DNA of 64,000 nt from contig NZ_QJKC01000014.1 in NCBI RefSeq assembly GCF_003202035.1, forward strand, positions 62,001-126,000, read 5' to 3'. This DNA comes from Aquitalea magnusonii. GTDB lineage: Bacteria > Pseudomonadota > Gammaproteobacteria > Burkholderiales > Chromobacteriaceae. The notes beneath the pieces were generated by a model. It worked only from the letters and a program-made list of their open reading frames with translations, did no database searches and had not been told where the DNA came from. Every line of letters starts with the position of its first letter. The stretch's first letter is position 1. Shown here piece after piece: positions 1 through 7,493 of the stretch. The position numbers and the translations under genes are program-made.

Positions 1-207
1 GACGATCAGCCCCTTGTGGTTTGGCCTGGCCTTCACCGCCAGCACGCGCCGGATGGCGCGCACATCCCCGGGCAGGCAGCCCAGACCAAAACAGGACTCG
101 GTGGAATAGGCAATCACGCCGCCCGCTCGCAAGCGCGCGCGTGCCTGCTGCATCAGGCCGGCCTTGGGCAGGCGGCGACGGGACGACAGCAATGGCAGGT
201 GGGACAT
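1..207 (-). CDS. tsaC: Threonylcarbamoyl-AMP synthase (Sua5/YrdC/TsaC family), N-terminal part only
   Basis: The first 69 residues are visible; the rest lies beyond the left edge. The reading VIAYSTESCFGLGC followed by KARPNHKGLIV matches the start of the YrdC domain, whose conserved Lys-x-Arg and later Lys-Gly bind ATP and bicarbonate/threonine. The family makes threonylcarbamoyl-AMP for the t6A37 modification of ANN-decoding tRNAs. The ATG at 207 is the only possible start nearby, because an in-frame TAG sits two codons upstream. A TACAAT -10-like hexamer lies at 241-246 (minus strand). Family assignment is firm; assignment to the short TsaC class rather than a longer Sua5 cannot be settled from this fragment. 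Confidence 0.88.
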   Translation of the reverse strand, partial: MSHLPLLSSRRRLPKAGLMQQARARLRAGGVIAYSTESCFGLGCLPGDVRAIRRVLAVKARPNHKGLIV

Positions 208-288
208 CGGCTAGCAAACCACGGAAAAACAGAAGCTGCCATTGTAGCGGCAGCGCCCCCCGCGGCGAAACCGCGATCTGCGGTGGTG

Positions 289-1017
289 TCAGTCTTTCTG
301 GTTAAGATATTTGGCATTGATGCGCGCCAGCGTACCGTCGCGCTGCATGCCACGCAGCAATTCATTCAGCTGCTGTACCTGGCTGTCCGGCATGGCCGGA
401 TTGCAGGCCAGATAGAGCAAGGTGGTATTGAAGGTGAGCACCGGCCGCACATGGCTGGCATTTTCCCTGACCAGCAAGGATGCCCCCAGGTATTTGCCAG
501 TGGCCCAGAAGTCGATGCGCCCGGCCAGCAGCTTTTTGACATTGAGCTGGTCGGTATTGGCCAGATCAACATCAAAACCGCGGTCGATCAGGTATTGCGA
601 GGTGGCATCGCCGGCATAACCACCGATCTTGAAAGGCCGGGCATCTTCCAAGGCCAGAATGGCATGCCGGTTGTCGGCACGGGCGTACAGCACCCAGGGG
701 TTTTCCACCAGCGGGCCTATCCATTTGAACTGATGTTCGCGGCTGTCGGTCCGGGTGGTGGAGTAAAGACAGGTATTGGCCTCCAGCACGGTCAGATTGA
801 AGGCGCGTATCCACGGCAGCAAGCTGATACCGTAACTGACGCCCGCGCGGTGGAACAGCTCTTGCACGATCTCGGTGGACAAACCGCTGATGTGGCCACC
901 CTGCCCCACCATATTGAAGGGCGGGTAATCCTCGGTCAGCAGCTTGAGCGCAGCAGCGGCCTGGCCCAGCTGGCTGCACAACAGCAGCAGGCTGGCCAGA
1001 TAAAGGCGGATGGGCAT
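289..1017 (-). CDS. Periplasmic solute-binding protein, family 3 (amino-acid type)
   Basis: The protein has 242 residues with a signal peptide (hydrophobic stretch ending near AAAA at about 20-23). The mature part begins LKLLTEDYPPFNM, the usual opening of SBP_bac_3 proteins, and continues with GLSTEIVQELF. Length is normal for the family. No permease or ATPase gene is adjacent, so it is either an orphan binding protein or a sensor-like periplasmic protein; many betaproteobacteria carry several such stand-alone copies. The ATG at 1017 has a GGAG eight bases upstream. A GC hairpin without a U-tract (about 256-270) follows the stop. The ligand cannot be told from sequence. Confidence 0.85.
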   Translation of the reverse strand: MPIRLYLASLLLLCSQLGQAAAALKLLTEDYPPFNMVGQGGHISGLSTEIVQELFHRAGVSYGISLLPWIRAFNLTVLEANTCLYSTTRTDSREHQFKWIGPLVENPWVLYARADNRHAILALEDARPFKIGGYAGDATSQYLIDRGFDVDLANTDQLNVKKLLAGRIDFWATGKYLGASLLVRENASHVRPVLTFNTTLLYLACNPAMPDSQVQQLNELLRGMQRDGTLARINAKYLNQKD

Positions 1018-1052
1018 GGCAGCGGCTCCGGCAAGTGCTCGACCCTTCCAGT

Positions 1053-1292
1053 CTAGTCACGGGTCCTGCCTGTTGCCAGAAGGGAGAAGGCGGCGGCTTG
1101 CTGCGACCCGACCTTTGCCGGCTGCGCATGCCAGGCGCAGCAGCGCATGGCCGGGGTTTCACTGTTGAAGCGGGCCAGCCAGTAGCCGACGCGCCGCCAG
1201 CAGCGGCGCTCGTGGCGCATGAAACGCAGCAGGGCATGGCCCCGACTGTCGGGCTCCGGGGGGATGGCGCTTGCATGGTACTGACAGGACAT
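1053..1292 (-). CDS. Small hypothetical protein, 79 residues, Cys/Arg/Trp-rich
   Basis: This is an unrecognised small ORF. It is supported mainly by a well-placed ribosome-binding site: GGAGAG sits five to six bases before the ATG at 1292. The protein is basic, with clusters such as RHERRCWRR and several cysteines and tryptophans, and has no signal peptide or membrane segment. It lies 35 bases upstream of the solute-binding protein gene in the same direction. A longer reading from 1379 is possible but has no comparable ribosome site. It could be spurious; no family is recognised. Confidence 0.45.
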   Translation of the reverse strand: MSCQYHASAIPPEPDSRGHALLRFMRHERRCWRRVGYWLARFNSETPAMRCCAWHAQPAKVGSQQAAAFSLLATGRTRD

Positions 1293-1390
1293 TTTTCTCT
1301 CCACAAGACCGGCGGTACGGATGAAAAAAATATAGCGCCGGGCGGGTGAATATCCTGTCAAGAGAAGGCCGTGGCGCATAAAAAAGACGC

Positions 1391-1419
1391 AAAAAAACGG
1401 CAGCCTTGCGGATGCCGTT
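1391..1419 (-). terminator. Intrinsic terminator after purD
   Basis: A seven-base-pair stem (1396-1402 with 1413-1419, AACGGCA/TGCCGTT) is followed on the minus strand by a run of seven T (1391-1397 read as A on the plus strand). It lies about 30 bases after the purD stop codon. Confidence 0.75.
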
Positions 1420-1449
1420 CACTCACTGCCTGCTGCGGATGGCTTGCGC

Positions 1450-2727
1450 TTATTTGGGCCGGTTGATGGCCTTGCTGCCAATGTCACGACGCAGCTGGCA
1501 ACCATCGAAATGGATGGCATCGGCCACGCCATAAGCCTTGGCCTGTGCCATCTTGACACTGTCACCCAGGCCCACCGCACACAGCACGCGGCCGCCATTG
1601 CTCACCACCTGCTTGCTGTCGTTGAACGCCGTGCCGGCATGGAACACCATGCTGTCGGCGGTTTCGGCCGGCAGGCCGCTGATGACATCGCCCTTGCGCG
1701 GTGCTTCGGGGTAGCCGGCGGCAGCCAGTACCACGCCCAGCGCCACGCGGCGGTCCCATTCGGCCTCCACCTGATCCAGCTTGCCGTTGACCCCGGCTTC
1801 CAGCAGCACGGTGAAGTCGGACTTCAGCCGCGCCATGATGGGCTGGGTTTCCGGGTCGCCAAAGCGGCAGTTGAATTCGATGGTGAAGGGGTTGCCGTCC
1901 TTGTCTATCATCAGCCCGGCATACAGGAAGCCGCTATAGCTGTGACCGTCCTTTTTCATGCCCTGCACCGTCGGCAGGATGATTTCGCGCATCACGCGGT
2001 TATGCACCTGCGGCGTGACCACCGGAGCCGGGCTGTATGCGCCCATGCCGCCGGTATTGGGGCCCAGGTCGTTGTCCAGCAGGCGCTTGTGGTCCTGGCT
2101 GGTGGCCATCGGCAGCACGTGATCACCATCCACCATGACGATGAAGCTGGCTTCCTCGCCCTGCAGGAAGTCTTCGATCACCACGCGGGCCCCGGCGCTG
2201 CCCATCTTGTTGCCCACCAGCATGTCGTCGATGGCGGCATGCGCTTCGTCCAGCGTCATGGCCACCACCACGCCCTTGCCCGCCGCCAGGCCATCGGCCT
2301 TGATCACGATGGGCGCGCCCTTGCCGTCGACATAGGCATGGGCCTCAGCCGCATCGGTAAAGGTCTGGTAACCGGCCGTGGGAATGCCATGGCGCTGCAT
2401 GAAGGCCTTGGCAAAGTCCTTGGAGCTTTCCAGCTGGGCGCAATACTGGGTGGGGCCGAAGATTTTCAGGCCGGCCGCGCGGAAGGCGTCCACCACGCCG
2501 CCAGCCAGCGGGGCTTCCGGGCCGACCACGGTCAGCTGGATGTCCTCGTTGCGGGCAAAGGCGACCAGTTCTTCATTGCTGGTGAGCTGGACATTGGTGA
2601 GATTGGGGTCGAGCGCGGTGCCGGCATTGCCCGGTGCCACAAACACCTTGGAGACGCGGCTGGACTTGGCGATACGCCAGGCCAGTGCGTGTTCGCGGCC
2701 ACCAGAGCCGATTACCAACACTTTCAT
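1450..2727 (-). CDS. purD: Phosphoribosylamine-glycine ligase (GARS)
   Basis: PurD ligates glycine to 5-phosphoribosylamine using ATP, the second step of purine synthesis in the cytosol. The 425-residue length is typical. The start MKVLVIGSGGREHALAW is the family signature, followed by an ATP-grasp core (PIVIKADGLAAGKGVVVA near residues 135-150; GGMGAYSPAP; FNCRFGDPETQP) and the C-terminal GARS domain. The ATG at 2727 is chosen over upstream codons because it gives this exact family start and has AAGGAT eight bases upstream. purH lies nearby in the same direction but is separated by an unknown gene. Confidence 0.98.
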   Translation of the reverse strand: MKVLVIGSGGREHALAWRIAKSSRVSKVFVAPGNAGTALDPNLTNVQLTSNEELVAFARNEDIQLTVVGPEAPLAGGVVDAFRAAGLKIFGPTQYCAQLESSKDFAKAFMQRHGIPTAGYQTFTDAAEAHAYVDGKGAPIVIKADGLAAGKGVVVAMTLDEAHAAIDDMLVGNKMGSAGARVVIEDFLQGEEASFIVMVDGDHVLPMATSQDHKRLLDNDLGPNTGGMGAYSPAPVVTPQVHNRVMREIILPTVQGMKKDGHSYSGFLYAGLMIDKDGNPFTIEFNCRFGDPETQPIMARLKSDFTVLLEAGVNGKLDQVEAEWDRRVALGVVLAAAGYPEAPRKGDVISGLPAETADSMVFHAGTAFNDSKQVVSNGGRVLCAVGLGDSVKMAQAKAYGVADAIHFDGCQLRRDIGSKAINRPK

Positions 2728-2805
2728 CTTGCGAGATCCTTCATCGTTGGGCGACAGGCATGTTGCCGTCGCCGGCATTGTGCCGCAGCCATGGTGGGAC
2801 TACGG

Positions 2806-3657
2806 TCAGAATTGTACATTCAAGCCGGGGGGAAACGGGTAGTTTCCACTGTTTGCATCCGGCAGCAACTGGCGCTGGCCGCGGACCGGCTTGCCATCGA
2901 CATGGCCCTGCCAGCGGATGTCCAGCGGGTAGAAACGACCGACCGGCTGGCCGGCTTGTTGCAGCCACTGCCAGTGCACCTGCAGGTCGGTCAGCGCCGG
3001 GCAGCCATCGCCGCCGGCATCACCACACACACCCTTGTTGTCGGCCTGTTCGGTCAGGCGGCCCATGCTGCGGATGTCGCTGGCCACGGCATGGAAAAAC
3101 TCCACGCTGCTGGCACTGTAGCCTTGCTGGATGTAAGCGCTCTGCATGACCCAGCCCCATTCCTGCGGCCCCAGTTGCACCACCCGGGCGGCCGCGGCCA
3201 TGCCGTTGCTGCCCATTTCCAGCTGTTTTTCGGTTTGCAGCACGAACTGGCCATCTTGCAAGACAAAGCACAACAGGCGGCTGATGCCGGAGGCGGCAAA
3301 GCTGTCCATGCCCTCGCCGGCCGAATCCGCCGTATCCGCCACGAAGGTGGTCAGCAACAGCTGGCGGCCCTGGCCATCACGTGCCAGCTGCAAGGGGCCG
3401 AACACACCGACAAACGGTCCGGGACTATTGCTGGCCTGCGCCTGCAGCTTCCATTGGCCCGGCTTGGGGCCGGCCTGCATGCCCTGGTTGCTGCGATAGA
3501 CCGCCACGGCCTGCTCGGCCAGCCGGTTCAGGTCCGGGGCATGGGCCGCGCCGACCGGCGCAAGCGGAGCCGGCGCGGGCTGCTCCAGCCAGTACACACC
3601 GGCAGCCAGGCCGATCATCAGCACAATCAGCAGCATGGTCTTGTTGGTCTTGGTCAC
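2806..3657 (-). CDS. Hypothetical protein with an N-terminal membrane anchor
   Basis: The protein has 283 residues and I do not recognise the family. A single hydrophobic segment near residues 8-23 (TMLLIVLMIGLAAGVYW) acts as an uncleaved anchor or signal. The rest is soluble and probably periplasmic, with three cysteines, two of them in the CGDAGGDGC loop, which could form a disulphide. I chose the GTG at 3657 because GGAG lies five bases upstream; another GTG at 3681 is in frame but less well placed. It sits between purH and purD, all on the minus strand, 78 bases before purD, so it may share their transcript. Confidence 0.7.
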   Translation of the reverse strand: MTKTNKTMLLIVLMIGLAAGVYWLEQPAPAPLAPVGAAHAPDLNRLAEQAVAVYRSNQGMQAGPKPGQWKLQAQASNSPGPFVGVFGPLQLARDGQGRQLLLTTFVADTADSAGEGMDSFAASGISRLLCFVLQDGQFVLQTEKQLEMGSNGMAAAARVVQLGPQEWGWVMQSAYIQQGYSASSVEFFHAVASDIRSMGRLTEQADNKGVCGDAGGDGCPALTDLQVHWQWLQQAGQPVGRFYPLDIRWQGHVDGKPVRGQRQLLPDANSGNYPFPPGLNVQF

Positions 3658-3750
3658 GGCTTCTCCGCCAGGTGCTGGCACAATATCGCAACCCCCTCCC
3701 CGCCGCCGCCGCAGCGGGGAGACAGGTACGGCCTAGCGCGGCTAACAAGA

Positions 3751-3799
3751 GCGTAGCGCCCCTGGGGCAAGGCGGCGCCAGACCGCAACAGGGTTTTTG
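3751..3799. repeat. 49-bp dispersed element, copy 1, just after the purH stop
   Basis: This copy matches 37705-37753 (opposite plus-strand orientation) at 43 of 49 positions by eye. Read in the direction of the upstream gene, both copies start 8 to 10 bases after a stop codon with CAAAAACCCTGTTGC and end near GCTACGC. The central GCGCCGCCTTGCCCCAG can fold. It looks like a REP-type or 3'-UTR element. Confidence 0.7.
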
Positions 3800-3809
3800 C
3801 TCGCCGTTC

Positions 3810-5387
3810 TTAGTGGCGGAAGTGGCGCACGCCGGTCAACACCATGGCAATGCCATGCTCGTCGGCGGCGGCGAACACTTCTTCGTCACGCATGGAGCCA
3901 CCCGGCTGGATGATGGCCTTGATACCCTGCTCGGCGATCACGTCGATACCGTCGCGGAAGGGGAAGAAGGCATCGCTGGAGGCCACGGCACCTTGCAGGC
4001 TCAAACCGGCATCCTGTGCCTTGCGGGCGGCGATGCGGGTGGAATCCACGCGGCTCATCTGGCCGGCGCCGATGCCGACGGTCTGACCGTTATTGCAGAA
4101 CACGATGGCATTGGACTTGACGAACTTGGCCACGCGCCAGGCGAACAGCAGGTCGGACAGTTCTTGCGGGGTGGGTTGACGCTTGGTCACCACACGCAGT
4201 TCGTCCAGTGCCACGTTGCGGATGTCCGGGGTCTGTACCAGTACGCCGCCGCCCACGCGCTTCAGTTCGAAGCGGTTGGCACCGCTTTCCAGCGGAATTT
4301 CCAGCACGCGCACGTTTTTCTTGGCAGCGATGATGGCCTTGGCTTCTTCGGTGAAGGACGGGGCGATCAGCACTTCCAGGAACTGGCCGGTGACCGCTTC
4401 CACGGTTTCGGCATCCACCGGGCGGTTGAAGGCGATGATGCCGCCAAAGGCGCTGGTGGTGTCGGTGGCAAAGGCCAGCTTGTAGGCGCTCAGGGTGTCA
4501 CCGGCCACGGCCACGCCGCAGGGGTTGGCATGCTTGACGATGACGCAGGCGGTTTGGTCGAAGGTCTTGACCGCTTCCCAGGCAGCATCGGCATCCGCGA
4601 TATTGTTGTAGGACAACTCCTTGCCCTGCAGCTGACGGTAGCCGGCGATGGTGCCGGCGGCCGGGTCCAGGTCGCGGTAGAAGGCGGCGGATTGGTGCGG
4701 GTTTTCACCGTAGCGCATGTCCTGCACCTTGACGAACTGGGCGTTCAGGCGGTTGGGGAAGGCCACGCGTTCCGGCTTGCCGCTCACCACGCCATCGGCC
4801 AGGCTGGTCAGGTAGTTGGAGATGGCACCGTCGTAAGCGGCGGTGTGGGTAAAGGCTTTCTTGGCCAGCTCGAAGCGGGTGGTCTTGGCCAGCTTGCCGT
4901 CATTGGCCTGCAGTTCGGCGGTCAGCGCAGCGTAGTCGGCGGCATCGGTGACGATAGCGACATGGGCCCAGTTCTTGGCGGCGGAGCGCACCATGGTCGG
5001 GCCGCCGATGTCGATGTTTTCGATGGCGTCTTCCAGCACACAGTCCGGGTTGGCAATGGTGGCTTCAAACGGGTAGAGGTTGACACACACCAGGTCGATA
5101 TTGCCGATATCGTATTCGGCCATCTTGGCCACATGTTCCGGCAGGTCGCGACGGCCCAGAATGCCACCGTGTACCTTGGGGTGCAGGGTCTTGACGCGGC
5201 CGTCCAGCATTTCCGGGAAGCCGGTGTAGTCGGACACTTCGGTCACCGGCACGCCGTTATCGGCCAGCAGTTTGGCGGTGCCGCCGGTAGACAGGATGTG
5301 CACGCCCAGTTTGGCCAGTTCCCGTGCAAATTCCAGAACACCGGTCTTGTCGGAGACGCTGATCAGCGCGCGTTCGATTTTGGTCAT
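3810..5387 (-). CDS. purH: Bifunctional AICAR formyltransferase / IMP cyclohydrolase
   Basis: PurH catalyses the last two steps of IMP synthesis: formylation of AICAR by 10-formyl-THF and ring closure. At 525 residues it has the normal length. The N-terminal IMP cyclohydrolase (MGS-like) domain starts [19 protein letters not shown], with [11 protein letters not shown] and the HPKVHGGIL motif. The C-terminal formyltransferase domain holds [10 protein letters not shown] and [12 protein letters not shown]. The ATG at 5387 is the only start consistent with the family. The upstream region holds a perfect 8-bp hairpin (5437-5456) and the fis terminator, so purH has its own promoter region. Confidence 0.98.
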   Translation of the reverse strand: MTKIERALISVSDKTGVLEFARELAKLGVHILSTGGTAKLLADNGVPVTEVSDYTGFPEMLDGRVKTLHPKVHGGILGRRDLPEHVAKMAEYDIGNIDLVCVNLYPFEATIANPDCVLEDAIENIDIGGPTMVRSAAKNWAHVAIVTDAADYAALTAELQANDGKLAKTTRFELAKKAFTHTAAYDGAISNYLTSLADGVVSGKPERVAFPNRLNAQFVKVQDMRYGENPHQSAAFYRDLDPAAGTIAGYRQLQGKELSYNNIADADAAWEAVKTFDQTACVIVKHANPCGVAVAGDTLSAYKLAFATDTTSAFGGIIAFNRPVDAETVEAVTGQFLEVLIAPSFTEEAKAIIAAKKNVRVLEIPLESGANRFELKRVGGGVLVQTPDIRNVALDELRVVTKRQPTPQELSDLLFAWRVAKFVKSNAIVFCNNGQTVGIGAGQMSRVDSTRIAARKAQDAGLSLQGAVASSDAFFPFRDGIDVIAEQGIKAIIQPGGSMRDEEVFAAADEHGIAMVLTGVRHFRH

Positions 5388-5436
5388 GTTTCTCTACCAC
5401 CTTGGCTAATGAATGAAAAAAACTGGTCAAGCTTGG

Positions 5437-5456
5437 ACCTGATGCCCGCATCAGGT
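5437..5456 (-). other. Hairpin in the purH leader
   Basis: ACCTGATG and CATCAGGT form a perfect eight-base-pair stem with a four-base loop. It is about 50 bases upstream of the purH start; a T7 run follows only after about 14 more bases, so it is not a standard terminator. Its role is unknown. Confidence 0.5.
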
Positions 5457-5490
5457 CTGGTCCGGCATGTGCTGCACGGGCGGCAGGCAC

Positions 5491-5529
5491 AAAAAAACCG
5501 GCCATCCTGTGTGGGGTATGGCCGGTTTA
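5491..5529 (-). terminator. Intrinsic terminator after fis
   Basis: The stem AAACCGGCCAT/ATGGCCGGTTT has a loop of about 13 bases and is flanked on the minus-strand 3' side by a run of T (A5491-5497 on the plus strand). It begins directly after the fis stop codon and separates dusB-fis from purH. Confidence 0.88.
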
Positions 5530-5532
5530 TCT

Positions 5533-5769
5533 TCATATCAAATCATACGACTTCATTTTTTTACGCAGGGTGTTGCGATTGAGCCCCAGCAACTCGGCAG
5601 CCCGGGTCTGGTTGCCCTGGGTGTGTGTCAGCACCACCTCTATCAGTGGCTTTTCCACGCAGGCCAGCACCATGTCGTAGATGGAGGCGGGGATCTCGCC
5701 GTCCAGATCACGGAAATATTGTTCCATCGCCAGCCGTACCGACTGGGAAATATGTTCGTTGTTTTGCAT
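5533..5769 (-). CDS. fis: Fis-family nucleoid-associated DNA-binding protein
   Basis: Fis bends DNA and regulates stable-RNA promoters, recombination and nucleoid shape. With the ATG at 5769 the protein has 78 residues, close to short betaproteobacterial Fis. The C-terminal helix-turn-helix is clear: GNQTRAAELLGLNRNTLRKK. The N-terminal part VRLAMEQYFRDLDG forms the dimer core. A GTG at 5805 would add 12 residues and has GGAG five bases upstream, while the ATG at 5769 has no clear ribosome site, so the true start is open. It is the second gene of the dusB-fis operon, an arrangement conserved across proteobacteria. Confidence 0.92.
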   Translation of the reverse strand: MQNNEHISQSVRLAMEQYFRDLDGEIPASIYDMVLACVEKPLIEVVLTHTQGNQTRAAELLGLNRNTLRKKMKSYDLI

Positions 5770-5862
5770 GTTTATTGTTCTGTCTTCAGCATTTCGTGTG
5801 AACACTGCTGCTCCGCCCCGATGTCGGCCCCGGGCACCTTTACCGCCTTGCTGCCCTGCCGG

Positions 5863-6882
5863 CTAGACCGGCAGCGACTCCTGCGGCAGAGAGTCATATT
5901 CCAGCCGCTCGGATTGCGCGGCCAACTGATCAAAGTAGCCGGCCACCGCCTGCCGTTGCGCGCCGGTGTCTTCCAGCTGGTACATCGCCTGGCGAAACTC
6001 GTTGGAGCCCCTCAGCCCCCTGGTGTACCAGGCAATATGCTTGCGTGCGATACGGCAGCCGGAGTATTCGCCATAAAAGCCGTACAGATCATCCAGATGT
6101 TCCAGCATGATCTGGCTGATTTCACTGACCTGCGGCGGCGGCAACAGCTCGCCGGTGTCGAGGAAATGCTGTATCTCACGGAAAATCCACGGCCGGCCCT
6201 GTGCTGCCCGGCCTATCATCACCGCATCGGCCCCGGTGTACTGCAATACCTGCTGCGCTTTTTGCGGGGTATCGATGTCACCGTTGGCAATCAACGGAAT
6301 GCCGATGCTGGCCTTGACCGCGCGGATGGTGTCGTATTCGGCAGCCCCGCGATACATGTCTTCGCGGGTGCGGCCATGCAGCGCCAGCGCGGCAATGCCG
6401 CAGTCTTCCGCCAGCTTGGCCACGCGCAAGGCATTGCGGTGCTCGGGACTCCAGCCGGTACGGGTTTTCAAGGTCACCGGTACCTCTACCGCCCTGACCA
6501 CCGCCTCCAGAATGCGGCCCACCAGCGCTTCGTCGCGCAGCAGGGCGGAACCGGCGGCCACATTGCACACCTTCTTGGCCGGACAACCCATATTGATGTC
6601 GATGATCTGCGCGCCCTGCTCGACATTGATGCGCGCGGCCTCCGCCATCTGCTGCGGGTCCGAACCGGCAATCTGCACCGAAATCGGCTCCACCTCGCCG
6701 GCATGATCGGCCCGGCGCAAGGTCTTGGCGGTAGCCCACAGCGATTTGTTGGAGGTAATCATCTCCGACACCGCCATGGCTGCGCCCATTTTCTTGCACA
6801 GCATGCGAAACGGTCTGTCCGTCACACCGGCCATGGGGGCGACGATCAGCCGGTTTTTCAGGGTATGAGGACCAATGCGCAT
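5863..6882 (-). CDS. dusB: tRNA-dihydrouridine synthase B
   Basis: DusB is an FMN enzyme that reduces uridine to dihydrouridine in the tRNA D-loop using NADPH. The 339-residue protein starts with VAPMAGVTDRPFR, the FMN-binding opening of the TIM barrel. It has the catalytic cysteine at position 100 in MGCPAKKV, KTRTGW, ALHGRTR, IANGDI and MIGRAAQGRPW. It is the first gene of the dusB-fis unit, with 93 bases between its stop and the fis ATG. A good sigma70-type promoter lies at 6920-6948. Confidence 0.97.
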   Translation of the reverse strand: MRIGPHTLKNRLIVAPMAGVTDRPFRMLCKKMGAAMAVSEMITSNKSLWATAKTLRRADHAGEVEPISVQIAGSDPQQMAEAARINVEQGAQIIDINMGCPAKKVCNVAAGSALLRDEALVGRILEAVVRAVEVPVTLKTRTGWSPEHRNALRVAKLAEDCGIAALALHGRTREDMYRGAAEYDTIRAVKASIGIPLIANGDIDTPQKAQQVLQYTGADAVMIGRAAQGRPWIFREIQHFLDTGELLPPPQVSEISQIMLEHLDDLYGFYGEYSGCRIARKHIAWYTRGLRGSNEFRQAMYQLEDTGAQRQAVAGYFDQLAAQSERLEYDSLPQESLPV

Positions 6883-6919
6883 CAGGGTTTTCTGCGGTCA
6901 AACAAGCAAAAGGGCGGCC

Positions 6920-6948
6920 ATTGTAATGCTTTTTTTTTGAGCAGTAAA
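6920..6948 (-). promoter_or_regulatory. Sigma70-type promoter of dusB-fis
   Basis: On the minus strand TTTACT (6943-6948) and TACAAT (6920-6925) are 17 bases apart. The spacer is A-rich. The predicted start lies about 30 bases before the dusB ATG. Confidence 0.65.
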
Positions 6949-7028
6949 AACCTTTTTGCTTATTTTTTGAGCAAGGTCGATAGCCAGAAGAAATGGTACA
7001 GCCGGGTACTGCGGAAGGGGTGGGGATT

Positions 7029-7389
7029 GGAAGTCAGCCGATAAGCCGGGTTCTGTCGTTGGACAGTCATTCCTCTAGTACTGCCGTTACCGACAGTCTC
7101 AAGCAACCTACCCGGGGACAACGCGAGCCACGTTAACGCCCCCCTATTTGGTCTTGCTCCTGATGGGGTTTAGCCTGCCGTCCGTGTTGCCACGTCCGCG
7201 GTGCGCTCTTACCGCACCTTTTCACCCTTACCTGTGCTGACAAGTCAGCCATCGGCGGTTCAGCTCTCTGTTCCACTTTCCGTCGCCTCACGGCGCCCGG
7301 CCGTTAGCCGGCATCATGCTCTGCGGAGCCCGGACTTTCCTCCCCGCCGCTGCTTGCGCAGCAGCGCGGCGACTGTCTGTCTGACTTCC
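7029..7389 (-). ncRNA. rnpB: RNase P RNA, type A
   Basis: This is the catalytic RNA that removes 5' leaders from pre-tRNAs. Read on the minus strand it has the invariant GAGGAAAGTCCGGGCTCC block near the 5' end, CAGGTAAGGGTGAAA, GGTGCGGTAAGAGCGCACC, GACCAAATAGGGG, and ends ACGACAGAACCCGGCTTATCG. The ends pair as P1 (GGAAGTCAG with CTGACTTCC), which sets the limits at about 7029 and 7389. A TAAACT hexamer seven bases upstream of the 5' end is a possible -10. Confidence 0.97.
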
Positions 7390-7493
7390 AGCCGCCAGTT
7401 TACCTGAAGCAGATCAAACACGCGGCATTTTTTCCTGCAGCGAAATAGCATTCATTTATACTAACCGGTCATTTCTGCGGGGTTCGTTTAAGA

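Noticed and set aside
1444-3756. 770-residue plus-strand ORF opposite purD and its neighbour
   Set aside because: Shadow of purD; long because stop codons are rare in the complement of GC-ending codons.
7201-7407. 68-residue ORF inside the RNase P RNA gene
   Set aside because: Antisense to rnpB, which is unmistakable from its conserved blocks.
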